Below, piece by piece: positions 1-6,050 of a stretch of DNA of 10,471 nt. Below the pieces are notes generated by a model that ran no database searches, was not told the origin of the DNA, and saw only the letters and a list, made by a program, of their open reading frames with translations. Source of the DNA: Porticoccus sp041592135 (GTDB lineage: Bacteria > Pseudomonadota > Gammaproteobacteria > Pseudomonadales > Porticoccaceae); assembly GCA_041592135.1 (NCBI GenBank), contig JBFHQR010000080.1; one strand, 5' to 3'. Position numbers and translations under genes: made by a program. The stretch's first letter is position 1, and each line of letters opens with the position of its first letter.

Positions 1-171
1 CAACGACGAGTGGCGCTTTTTTAGCCGCAACCCGAAGGGCTGGGGCCATTTTTGCCCCCAGCGTTGTTGTCATTCGCTCATTTAGAATAACTAAACCACG
101 CTCATTCCGCCTCGCTGGAAGCAAAAATGACCTCCAGCAGTAGTAATCAAATTAGTGTGAACAGGCCCTAG
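1..171 (-). repeat. Left copy of a long interspersed inverted repeat (IS-end-like or BIME-like)
   Basis: Bases 32-171 are the reverse complement of 10332-10471, with only two mismatches (positions 142 and 147). Bases 1-31 have no partner because the window ends first. The inner edge, read inward-out on the minus strand, begins CTAGGGCCTGTTCACAC. Three hairpins are visible: 39-62 (stem GCTGGGG/CCCCAGC), 81-95 (TTTAG/CTAAA) and 114-138 (GCTGGA/TCCAGC). The outer two are inverted relatives of each other, both with a CAAAAATG-type loop. One frame, 2-85 on the plus strand, is open and ends in TAG with a Cys-rich peptide (contains GHFCPQRCC). It could be the end of a transposase or pure chance; no transposase motif is visible. 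It is either the end of an insertion sequence or a structured repeat like a BIME. The repeat itself is certain, its class is not. Confidence 0.9.
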
Positions 172-2597
172 TTAAGGATCTTGCCGAGATTGAGCAGCTG
201 GGTTTCGCCGTTGGAGCCGTCCACGCCGTCGTTGTCATTGACGATCAGCACGTCGCCGTTGGGCAGCACTGCTGCGCCTTCAATTTTTTCCAGCACCTGG
301 CCGCCGGGGGCTTTCAGGTCTTCCATCAGGTCACGCACCAGCACTTTGCCGACGGTGGCACCGTCTTCCAGACCCGTGGTATCAAACTTGTACAGCCGCT
401 TGATGGCGGCATCCGGCCCGGCTTGGTTGTCCCGCTCGATCACCATGAATTCACCGTTACCCAGTGTGGTGATTTCCGACAGGCCGACCCAGCCGCCGTT
501 GGGGGACTCAACCCCATCCAGCGGGTAGAACAGGAACGACCAGGTTGCCGCTGTCAGGTCGTAGATACCGATGCGCGGCATGCTGTCACCGAGGCCGCTC
601 CAGGCACGCTGGAAGGCTACATAGAGCTTGCCGTCATACTCGGCAACGCCTTCGAGACCAAAACGCAGCTGTTTGGCATTGACTGCTTCTGGCAGGGTGA
701 TGACCTGGGTGATATTGCCATTCGCATCGGCTTTTACAATCAGGTTCAGGCTGTTGATCGGGCGTCCTGCATCGTTCCAGGTACCGCTGCCCTCGGTGGC
801 AACCCAGAAGCCGCCGTCGCTGGCGATGGCAATGCCTTCGGGGTCGAGATTGACGGTACCGTCATCGTTGATCATGGCGTCCAGATCAGCTTCGTCAAAT
901 ACACCGATGCGGCTGGCATCATCATCGTCCACAGACGAATCTGCCAAGGCGACTACCGGCAGTCCAGCCAGTACGCCACTGGTGTCCTGCAGCACAATTT
1001 CCTGATCGATCAGCGCCGGGGTCTGGGTCAGGTCGAGGTGGAAGATGCGGCTCTGCTGGTAGTAACTGTCGTAGATACTGTAGGCACTGTCGTCAGCCAA
1101 GCTGGCCAGGCCGGACAGGGCCGCCCAGGGAATGGGGGTGCCGTCTACCCGATCAGCGGACTGGATGCGGGGGTAGCTGGGGGCGTCATAGCCGTACTGA
1201 TAGATATTCACTACCGAGCGAACGCCATCGTCGCGACTATCTTCCTCACTGGCGGCAACCAGCAGGTTGCGGCCGGGAACAGCCTTGACGCCCTCGGGGG
1301 CAACGCCCGCCGGAAGGGTTTGCAACAGTACCGGGTTGGCCGGGTCCATCACATCGTAGATAAAGACCAGACTGGCGCGTTCGGAGCACACTGCCAGCAG
1401 CTTGCTGCCATCCTCAAATTCAACGTACTCGGCATTTTCCGGCTCGTTGCCCTTGTTCTTGGAGCGATCGTCCGGGTAGTGACCCAGCCGCACTGTCAGC
1501 TGGTCGTTGCTGTTGCCGGAGTTGAACAGTTCGTTGCCCATGTCGTCCAGGACGCTGAAGCCGCGACTGCCGCCATCCAGGTCGCCCTCATTGGCGGTGG
1601 CAAAGATATGGCGGTTAATCCAGCTGACACCATCGGGTTCATGGAGCAGGCCTTCCTTGTGACCGGTCAGGGAAATCAGCGCCGGATCTTCTTCCTTGGT
1701 GTCGATCTGGGTCAGATCGGCGCTGCCGGCGCTGTAGTGATCCAGCACCTCGCCGCTGACCAGGTCGATCAGGGCGATATGGTTGTTTTCTTGCAAAGTC
1801 AGGACGGCGATATTGTCCTTATTGATATCCACGTACTCGGGTTCCGGGTCCGCCGGATACAGCATGCCTGCCAGGTCTGTAAATTCAACCGTGCGCTTTT
1901 CCCAAGTGCCGGGCTTGCCGCTCAGGTCGACAATATCCAGCACCCCGGCAGGGCCCTGGCCGGGAATGCCCAGTTGGCCATCTTCGTCTTCGCAGTCGTC
2001 TTCATCCACTTCCTGGCCGTTCAGGCCGCCACCGACGCAGACATCTTCATTGCGTTCGTTCTCGATGGCGATCGCCACATGCTGGCCATTGGGGCTGATG
2101 GCCACAGAGTCTGGCTGGCCGGACAAATCGATTATCTGCACCACCTTATGGCTGTGCATATCCACCACCCACAGCTCACCGCTCATATCACGGGTAAATT
2201 TAATGGCTGCGTCGGCATCCTCGGTACCGGGAATAATATCCCCGCTGGAGGTGTTCACCCCGACAAACGCGTATTTGCCGCGCACATCCACCGAGGTGGG
2301 TTCACCGCTCAGTTCCAGTGTGCCCGCAGGCTTGGGGTTGGCCGGATCGGCAATATCCACGAAGCCGAGCTGTTCACTTTGGCTGTCGGTGTAGGCCAGC
2401 ACCTTGCCGTTTTCACTGGCCACAACAATTTCAGCCACTGTTTCGGTACTGTCAGTACAGCCCTGTTCGAGGTTTTCGCAAACCGGGAAGACAGCCACCC
2501 GTTGCAGGAACTTGGGTTCAACCGCTTCGGCTTGTACACCGATGGCCAGGGCGCACAGGGCTGCGGCGATGGGGGTGGGGCGGAACAGCTTTTTCAT
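168..2597 (-). CDS. Secreted double-propeller protein with C-terminal esterase-like/phytase-like domain
   Basis: An 809-residue exported protein. The start is the ATG at 2597, giving MKKLFRPTPI, because GGAG sits 8 bases upstream; an in-frame start 30 bases earlier would add residues before the signal peptide. A Sec signal peptide covers about residues 1-23 (cleavage near VQA). Residues about 45-475 look like an LVIVD/choice-of-anchor beta-propeller, with blades such as VDIADPANP (80-88) and a matching one near 415-437. Residues about 490-805 resemble the esterase-like domain of the phytase-like family (PF13449 type), with DPEGIA (585-590), GLEGVAEYDGKLYVAFQR (647-664), a GLSEI..VIER segment (705-722) and a KIEGA..LPNGDVL segment (771-784). 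The acidic composition suggests calcium binding. Members are thought to act on phosphoesters outside the cytoplasm, but the substrate is unknown. The stop codon TAG lies in the CTAG joining the gene to the terminal repeat; the C-terminus (GETQLLNLGKILN) still looks complete. Confidence 0.87.
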   Translation of the reverse strand: MKKLFRPTPIAAALCALAIGVQAEAVEPKFLQRVAVFPVCENLEQGCTDSTETVAEIVVASENGKVLAYTDSQSEQLGFVDIADPANPKPAGTLELSGEPTSVDVRGKYAFVGVNTSSGDIIPGTEDADAAIKFTRDMSGELWVVDMHSHKVVQIIDLSGQPDSVAISPNGQHVAIAIENERNEDVCVGGGLNGQEVDEDDCEDEDGQLGIPGQGPAGVLDIVDLSGKPGTWEKRTVEFTDLAGMLYPADPEPEYVDINKDNIAVLTLQENNHIALIDLVSGEVLDHYSAGSADLTQIDTKEEDPALISLTGHKEGLLHEPDGVSWINRHIFATANEGDLDGGSRGFSVLDDMGNELFNSGNSNDQLTVRLGHYPDDRSKNKGNEPENAEYVEFEDGSKLLAVCSERASLVFIYDVMDPANPVLLQTLPAGVAPEGVKAVPGRNLLVAASEEDSRDDGVRSVVNIYQYGYDAPSYPRIQSADRVDGTPIPWAALSGLASLADDSAYSIYDSYYQQSRIFHLDLTQTPALIDQEIVLQDTSGVLAGLPVVALADSSVDDDDASRIGVFDEADLDAMINDDGTVNLDPEGIAIASDGGFWVATEGSGTWNDAGRPINSLNLIVKADANGNITQVITLPEAVNAKQLRFGLEGVAEYDGKLYVAFQRAWSGLGDSMPRIGIYDLTAATWSFLFYPLDGVESPNGGWVGLSEITTLGNGEFMVIERDNQAGPDAAIKRLYKFDTTGLEDGATVGKVLVRDLMEDLKAPGGQVLEKIEGAAVLPNGDVLIVNDNDGVDGSNGETQLLNLGKILN

Positions 2598-2672
2598 CGT
2601 TTTATCTCCGTCTAAATCGTGGGTCAAGCGTGGTTCTGGGGTAAGGCTGAGGCCAGAACTTAACGGCTATAA

Positions 2673-2690
2673 ATGACGGGATGATGTCAG
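2673..2690 (-). promoter_or_regulatory. Candidate PhoB box upstream of the phytase-like gene
   Basis: On the minus strand two heptamers, CTGACAT (2684-2690) and CCGTCAT (2673-2679), are separated by CATC. Each matches 6 of 7 bases of the known PhoB repeat CTGTCAT, at the standard 11-bp spacing. The spacer is not purely A/T, and the hexamer 10 bp downstream (TAAGTT) is a poor -10, which lowers confidence. A separate promoter is needed here because a terminator closes the upstream gene. An A/T-rich stretch lies just upstream of the box. Confidence 0.35.
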
Positions 2691-2833
2691 TTTTTTTAAC
2701 GCTTTTAATAAGTTACATAAGCCAGCTGGTGCAACTGACGGACGTTGATGGGAAATTGCCCAAACGTGGCATTGGGAAATTATTCGGGGCAGGTGGGCAA
2801 GTCATGCCAGGGGCGGGATGTTTTTACGGGCAT

Positions 2834-2865
2834 AAAAAAGCCGGTATCCCTCGCGGCATACCGGC
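2834..2865 (-). terminator. Intrinsic terminator of the PhoX-family gene
   Basis: Read on the minus strand, an 8-bp perfect stem GCCGGTAT/ATACCGGC (2858-2865 with 2840-2847) encloses a 10-base loop and is followed at once by six T (2839-2834). It begins about 15 bases after the stop codon of the PhoX-family gene. It separates that gene from the phytase-like gene downstream. Confidence 0.88.
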
Positions 2866-2879
2866 CGGTCAAAACAGGC

Positions 2880-4334
2880 TTACTTCACTTTAAAGCCGGT
2901 GATCAGCAGGATATCGTCGGTGCCGTAGTCGTCTACATCCAGGGCATCGTCGTCACCGGAGTGCTGAACAGACAGCAGTGCGGACTGGCCGTCACCAAAG
3001 AAACCGAAGCCAGTGGGTTCAGCTGATTGGTCTTTAACCGTCAGAACTTTCACACAGCCATCGGTTTTGATGTCGCGGTCGCCGCCGTCGGGCAGACAGC
3101 CAAAGATGTCACCGTTGCGGTGGTCCTCAATGACGTACAGGTTGCCGGTGAGCGGTTGGAACGCCAGGTTGTCAACAGAGTTGAAATCTTCGTCGCCTTC
3201 AACGAAGCGGTTGACCACCACGCTGCGGGTATGGTCATCCGCCAGCAGCGGATCCGAGTCAACACCGCACATGACTTCGCCGTAGTTTTTGGCGCCTTCA
3301 TTGCCGGTATTGGTCCAGCAGAAGCGCACCCCTTCACCCTCGTAGGTGGGGTCCATGTGCAGGTCTTCCGGACGGTAGTAACCGGTGGCGCCTGTGGCAT
3401 CGGCGTCATCGCGGGCATTGGTGGCGGAAACCGCTAACCAGGCGGCATTGCCCACTTCACAACCCTGGCCGGCTTGTTGTTTATTGTTCACACAGGAGAC
3501 CTGCATGGCGTAGACGCTGCCGGCGGCAAATGGTGACAGGGCCAGGTCGGCGATTTCGCCACCCGGATGAGGCACAGCCGGTACGAACTTGAAGATAGCG
3601 CCGCCGTCTTTGTCAGCGGTGCCGGTGCCGGGACGCAGTTCGTCGCCGCCGATGACCACGCCTTCAGCGGTGACGGTCAGGCCTTCCCAGGCCATGGTGG
3701 GCAGAGCATCTCGCTTGGCGATCTGTGTGGAGGGGTTGTTGTTCTCGTCGACGATCACGCCGGTGGCGCGGTCCAGAACCGTATGATTGTCAGTGCTCAG
3801 GGGGTCGATGACCTCGTAGCCCTGGCCGTCACCGGCCTCTTCGGTGGCCAGCACGGTGCCCCAGGCAGTGGTGCGGATACCGTCGCAGCGGTCCATGCCC
3901 CGCAGGATGGTTTCCGCCGCACCGGTAACCAGATCGATGCGCTGGACCGAAGGGTTGTACTTGGCGATGCCGGAGGGCAGGGTGGTACCCAGGTTCTGGC
4001 GGCCACCCTCAATGCAGAAAATGGCGTGGGTGGGCGCTTCGTCATTGGGCCAGAAGGCGAACATGTCGGCCTTGTCCGCGGCTTCACGGGTGAGGATGGT
4101 GGCTTCCAGGCCTTCGGCCAACAGGATCAGGTCATCGGCATGTTGACCGGGTTCACGGGCCACATGGCCATCATAGGAAGTTTGCAGTGGTTGGTTGAAA
4201 CCAAACAGTTTTTCGGACTGGGCATTCAGTAGATGTTGGACTTTCATGCCGAAGTCCATGGGTTTGTCATCGGCGGCAATGGCAACGACGGCAACGGCAG
4301 TGCAAATGGCCAGGGGCAGCAGTTTCTTGAACAT
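2880..4334 (-). CDS. PhoX/DUF839-family secreted protein (putative alkaline phosphatase-like)
   Basis: A 484-residue exported protein of the PhoX (DUF839) family, whose characterised members are calcium- and iron-dependent phosphatases with a beta-propeller fold. The start is the ATG at 4334, since AAAGGAG lies 7 bases upstream; an earlier in-frame start would bury the signal peptide. Family segments seen are C150 followed by RTTAWGTVLATEE (154-166), GGDELRPG (229-236) with GGAIFKFVP (244-252), YYRPEDLHMDP (319-329), and NLAFQPLTGNLYVIEDH (389-405). The Cys and the Glu residues in these segments fit the cofactor ligands known for PhoX. The N-terminus (MFKKLLPLAICTAVAVVAIA) is a Sec-type signal without the twin arginine usual in PhoX. 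The gene has its own terminator and a candidate PhoB-type promoter. Family assignment is firm; phosphatase activity is inferred, because DUF839 includes uncharacterised branches. Confidence 0.87.
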   Translation of the reverse strand: MFKKLLPLAICTAVAVVAIAADDKPMDFGMKVQHLLNAQSEKLFGFNQPLQTSYDGHVAREPGQHADDLILLAEGLEATILTREAADKADMFAFWPNDEAPTHAIFCIEGGRQNLGTTLPSGIAKYNPSVQRIDLVTGAAETILRGMDRCDGIRTTAWGTVLATEEAGDGQGYEVIDPLSTDNHTVLDRATGVIVDENNNPSTQIAKRDALPTMAWEGLTVTAEGVVIGGDELRPGTGTADKDGGAIFKFVPAVPHPGGEIADLALSPFAAGSVYAMQVSCVNNKQQAGQGCEVGNAAWLAVSATNARDDADATGATGYYRPEDLHMDPTYEGEGVRFCWTNTGNEGAKNYGEVMCGVDSDPLLADDHTRSVVVNRFVEGDEDFNSVDNLAFQPLTGNLYVIEDHRNGDIFGCLPDGGDRDIKTDGCVKVLTVKDQSAEPTGFGFFGDGQSALLSVQHSGDDDALDVDDYGTDDILLITGFKVK

Positions 4335-4443
4335 GGATAAACTCCTTTGGTGTAGAACATGGCTGGTTGTGACCCTGGCCCTAAGGTCGTCCAGGGGGTT
4401 GGGCGGCTTCAGGGTAGTGGCTGTTTGTGAAGGAATTGCGATC

Positions 4444-4477
4444 AATATATGAAGGTTTTCTTGCGGAAAATTGACAA
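4444..4477 (-). promoter_or_regulatory. Candidate PhoB-dependent promoter of the PhoX-family gene
   Basis: Minus-strand heptamers TTGTCAA (4471-4477), CCGCAAG (4460-4466) and CCTTCAT (4449-4455) occur at exact 11-bp spacing, with spacers TTTT and AAAA made only of A/T. The match to CTGTCAT is 5/7, 3/7 and 5/7. A -10-like TATATT (4444-4449) starts 10 bp after the second heptamer, the spacing known for PhoB promoters, and no good -35 is present. The third heptamer overlaps this -10 by one base. The leader would be about 100 bases. The architecture is good, but individual matches are moderate. Confidence 0.4.
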
Positions 4478-4580
4478 CTGCTGTGATTGCCGGCAGCTTT
4501 TCCGGCTAACCCGCTGAAATCGGTGGTGATTGATGCCGCTGCCACCCAGCGCCGGGGAAAATTTTTATTTTGCGGACAGT

Positions 4581-4628
4581 TGGCGCGGCATTGGGTTTTG
4601 CCGCGCCAGGCACTACACTCGAGATAAT
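4581..4628 (+). promoter_or_regulatory. Perfect GC hairpin and possible promoter upstream of the alkyltransferase gene
   Basis: A perfect 10-bp inverted repeat (TGGCGCGGCA at 4581-4590, TGCCGCGCCA at 4599-4608) encloses TTGGGTTT. A -10-like GATAAT lies at 4623-4628, and TTGCCG at 4598-4603 could be a weak -35 with a long 19-bp spacer, overlapping the right arm. No T-run follows on either strand, so it is not a standard intrinsic terminator. It could be an operator for a dimeric regulator; that is inference. Confidence 0.3.
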
Positions 4629-4671
4629 CTGTGACACAGCTCAGATCGGCCTGTTGGCCGGGGAGGCGATG

Positions 4672-5154
4672 ATGCGTCAGAAATTTAAGGGGAAAGCCCG
4701 CTCGCCGTTTGGCGACCTGTGGCTGGTCTGGGATGAGGAAGGTATTCAGCGTATCGACTTCGCTGACCAAGCCGAAAATGCCGACGATGCGGTGGGCTGT
4801 CGGCGAGCGGATCGGGAGGCGGTGGCGAGGCTAGAATCCCTGTTGCACCAGCTCCCTGTGGAGATTGAGCGATTTGCCCTGACGGGCAGTGATTTCCAGC
4901 GCCAGGTCTGGCAGCAGTTGCTGACCATTCCGGCGGGTACCCTGACCACCTACCAGAAAGTAGCGGACGCCATCGGCAGGCCCAAAGCGGTGCGCGCCGT
5001 GGCCAGTGCCATTGCCGCCAACCCCATTGCCTGGCTGATTCCCTGCCACCGGGTCATTCGCAGCGATGGCGGACTGGGCGGTTACCGCTGGGGGGTTGAG
5101 CGCAAACAGGCGATGCTGGATTGGGAGCGGAAACTGGGTCGGGCCGTGGCCTGA
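4672..5154 (+). CDS. ogt: Methylated-DNA--[protein]-cysteine S-methyltransferase (Ogt-type)
   Basis: A 160-residue suicide DNA-repair protein that transfers alkyl groups from O6-alkylguanine (and O4-alkylthymine) to its own cysteine. The C-terminal domain has the full signature: FQRQVWQQLLTIPAGTLTTYQKVA (75-98), IGRPKAVRAVASAIAANP (101-118) with the arginine finger at R108, and the active-site PCHRV with Cys125 (124-128), then GGLGGYRWG (133-141). The N-terminal domain is short, as in Ogt; no Ada-type DNA-binding or zinc domain is present. GGGGAGG sits 5 bases before the ATG at 4672. The ATG at 4669 would leave only 2 bases, and an ORF extension to 4570 runs through the hairpin, so both are less likely. 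It stands alone and converges on ppa. Function is sure; the ogt symbol rather than another MGMT name is by similarity of layout. Confidence 0.93.
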   Translation: MRQKFKGKARSPFGDLWLVWDEEGIQRIDFADQAENADDAVGCRRADREAVARLESLLHQLPVEIERFALTGSDFQRQVWQQLLTIPAGTLTTYQKVADAIGRPKAVRAVASAIAANPIAWLIPCHRVIRSDGGLGGYRWGVERKQAMLDWERKLGRAVA

Positions 5155-5170
5155 ATAACGCTGGCCTGAC

Positions 5171-5209
5171 GCCCTAAAAAAACCCGGCAGTGCCGGGTTT
5201 TTTTAGGGC
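5171..5209. terminator. Symmetric bidirectional intrinsic terminator between ogt and ppa
   Basis: A perfect 19-bp inverted repeat around G5190: GCCCT, seven A, CCCGGCA, then TGCCGGG, seven T, AGGGC. Read either way it gives a GC-rich stem followed by seven T. It therefore suits the ogt-like transcript, whose stop is 16 bases upstream, and the converging ppa transcript. Confidence 0.93.
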
Positions 5210-5337
5210 AGGTGATCGGTCGGTGGATCAGCCTGCTCTTTATTATCCTTGGCCTCAGGCGCCTTATTATCCTTGGCCTCAGGCGCCTTATTATCCTTGG
5301 CCTCAGGCGCTTTATTATCCTCGGCCTCAGGCGTCTT
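5203..5337 (-). other. Out-of-phase open frame encoding an APEAKDNK-repeat tail after ppa
   Basis: In the minus-strand frame one base out of phase with ppa, 44 codons run open from 5337 to a TAA at 5203-5205. They encode KTPEAEDNK, three copies of APEAKDNK, then EQADPPTDHLP. The stretch has no start codon, and a TGA closes the frame just upstream (5340-5338). Losing one A of the AAA codon at 5336-5338 would fuse it to the pyrophosphatase after residue 174, giving about 218 residues. The composition is protein-like: Lys/Glu/Asp/Pro-rich and hydrophilic. It could be a decayed or frameshifted C-terminal extension, a sequencing error, or chance readability of the DNA repeat. Confidence 0.4.
5238..5333. 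repeat. Four 24-bp tandem repeats at the 3' end of ppa
   Basis: Four adjacent units lie at 5238-5261, 5262-5285, 5286-5309 and 5310-5333, each built on YTTATTATCC followed by TTGGCCTCAGGCG. Units 2 and 3 are identical. Unit 1 has T for C at its second base; unit 4 has that change plus C for T in the middle. The last unit includes the stop codon of ppa, so each unit repeats GCCTGA in the ppa frame. There are no spacers, so this is a minisatellite-like array and not a CRISPR. It probably grew by replication slippage. Confidence 0.95.
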
Positions 5338-5860
5338 TCAGGTAGCGCTCGCGGGAGGCGGTGATTTCGGCGCGGGCGGCTTCGGCGTTGTCCCAGCCTT
5401 CCACTTTCACCCATTTGCCGGCTTCCAGTGCCTTGTAGTTTTCAAAGTAGTGCTTGATCTGGTTGATCAGCAGTTCCGGCAGGTCGCCGATTTCCTGCAC
5501 GTGGTCGTACAGCTTGGTCAGTTTGGTGTGCGGTACTGCCAGCAGTTTGGCATCCACACCGGATTCGTCGGTCATGTTCAGTACGCCAATGGCGCGGCTG
5601 CGAATCACGGAACCGGGCATCACCGGGTAGGGGGTGACCACCAGTACGTCCAGCGGGTCGCCGTCTTCAGACAGGGTCTGCGGGATGTAGCCGTAGTTGG
5701 CCGGGTAGAACATCGGTGTGGCCACAAAGCGGTCGACAAAAATGGCGTCGCTGTCCTTGTCGATTTCGTATTTGATCGGGTCGTGGTTGGCGGGGATTTC
5801 GATGACCACATTGATGTCGTTCGGCAGGTCTTTGCCAGCGGGGATCGTGTTGTAGCTCAT
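5327..5860 (-). CDS. ppa: Inorganic pyrophosphatase, family I
   Basis: A 177-residue cytoplasmic enzyme that hydrolyses pyrophosphate to two phosphates, driving biosynthetic reactions forward; normally essential. All catalytic and metal-binding residues known from the E. coli enzyme are present, shifted by one: E21, K30, E32, R44, Y56, D66, D68, D71 (in the signature DGDPLDVLV), D98, D103, K105, Y142 and K143. Length matches the bacterial hexameric form. The ATG at 5860 begins MSYNTIPAGKDLP, a typical N-terminus; the ribosome site is weak (GACGAG just upstream). A good promoter lies about 75 bases upstream. The 3' end is odd: the stop codon lies inside the first of four 24-bp repeats, and an open charged tail continues in another frame. 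The catalytic domain is complete with or without that tail. Confidence 0.97.
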   Translation of the reverse strand: MSYNTIPAGKDLPNDINVVIEIPANHDPIKYEIDKDSDAIFVDRFVATPMFYPANYGYIPQTLSEDGDPLDVLVVTPYPVMPGSVIRSRAIGVLNMTDESGVDAKLLAVPHTKLTKLYDHVQEIGDLPELLINQIKHYFENYKALEAGKWVKVEGWDNAEAARAEITASRERYLKDA

Positions 5861-5936
5861 GTCTCGTCTTCTTTTGTCTTGCGGTTGGGGAAGCGGAAAT
5901 GCGCAGGGCCACCCGGCGGCTTTCCGGAGTGGCGGG

Positions 5937-5966
5937 ATTATACTGGCCGACAGGGGGCTTTGCCAG
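5937..5966 (-). promoter_or_regulatory. Sigma70-type promoter of ppa
   Basis: On the minus strand a perfect -10 TATAAT (5937-5942) is preceded after 18 bp by CTGGCA (5961-5966; 4 of 6 to TTGACA). Transcription would start near 5930, giving a leader of about 70 bases for ppa. Confidence 0.6.
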
Positions 5967-6050
5967 TTGCACCTTGGTCTAAGACTATTGGACGGTTACC
6001 TTCCCCGGCGCGGTTGTTGGAGCCAGACACCGGGTTCAGCCGCAAGGAAT

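Noticed and set aside
423..2615. Long plus-strand open frame of 730 codons opposite the phytase-like gene
   Set aside because: It is antisense to a gene with signal peptide, ribosome site and recognisable domains. Its protein is repetitive in Gly/Ala/Val/Ile with no family features, typical of a high-GC shadow frame.
4570..4671. Extended N-terminus of the alkyltransferase from 4570
   Set aside because: It would translate through the GC hairpin and the -10-like element; the strong GGGGAGG directly before 4672 marks the real start.
5238..5333. Tandem repeats as a CRISPR array
   Set aside because: The units are directly adjacent 24-mers without unique spacers, and no cas gene is nearby.
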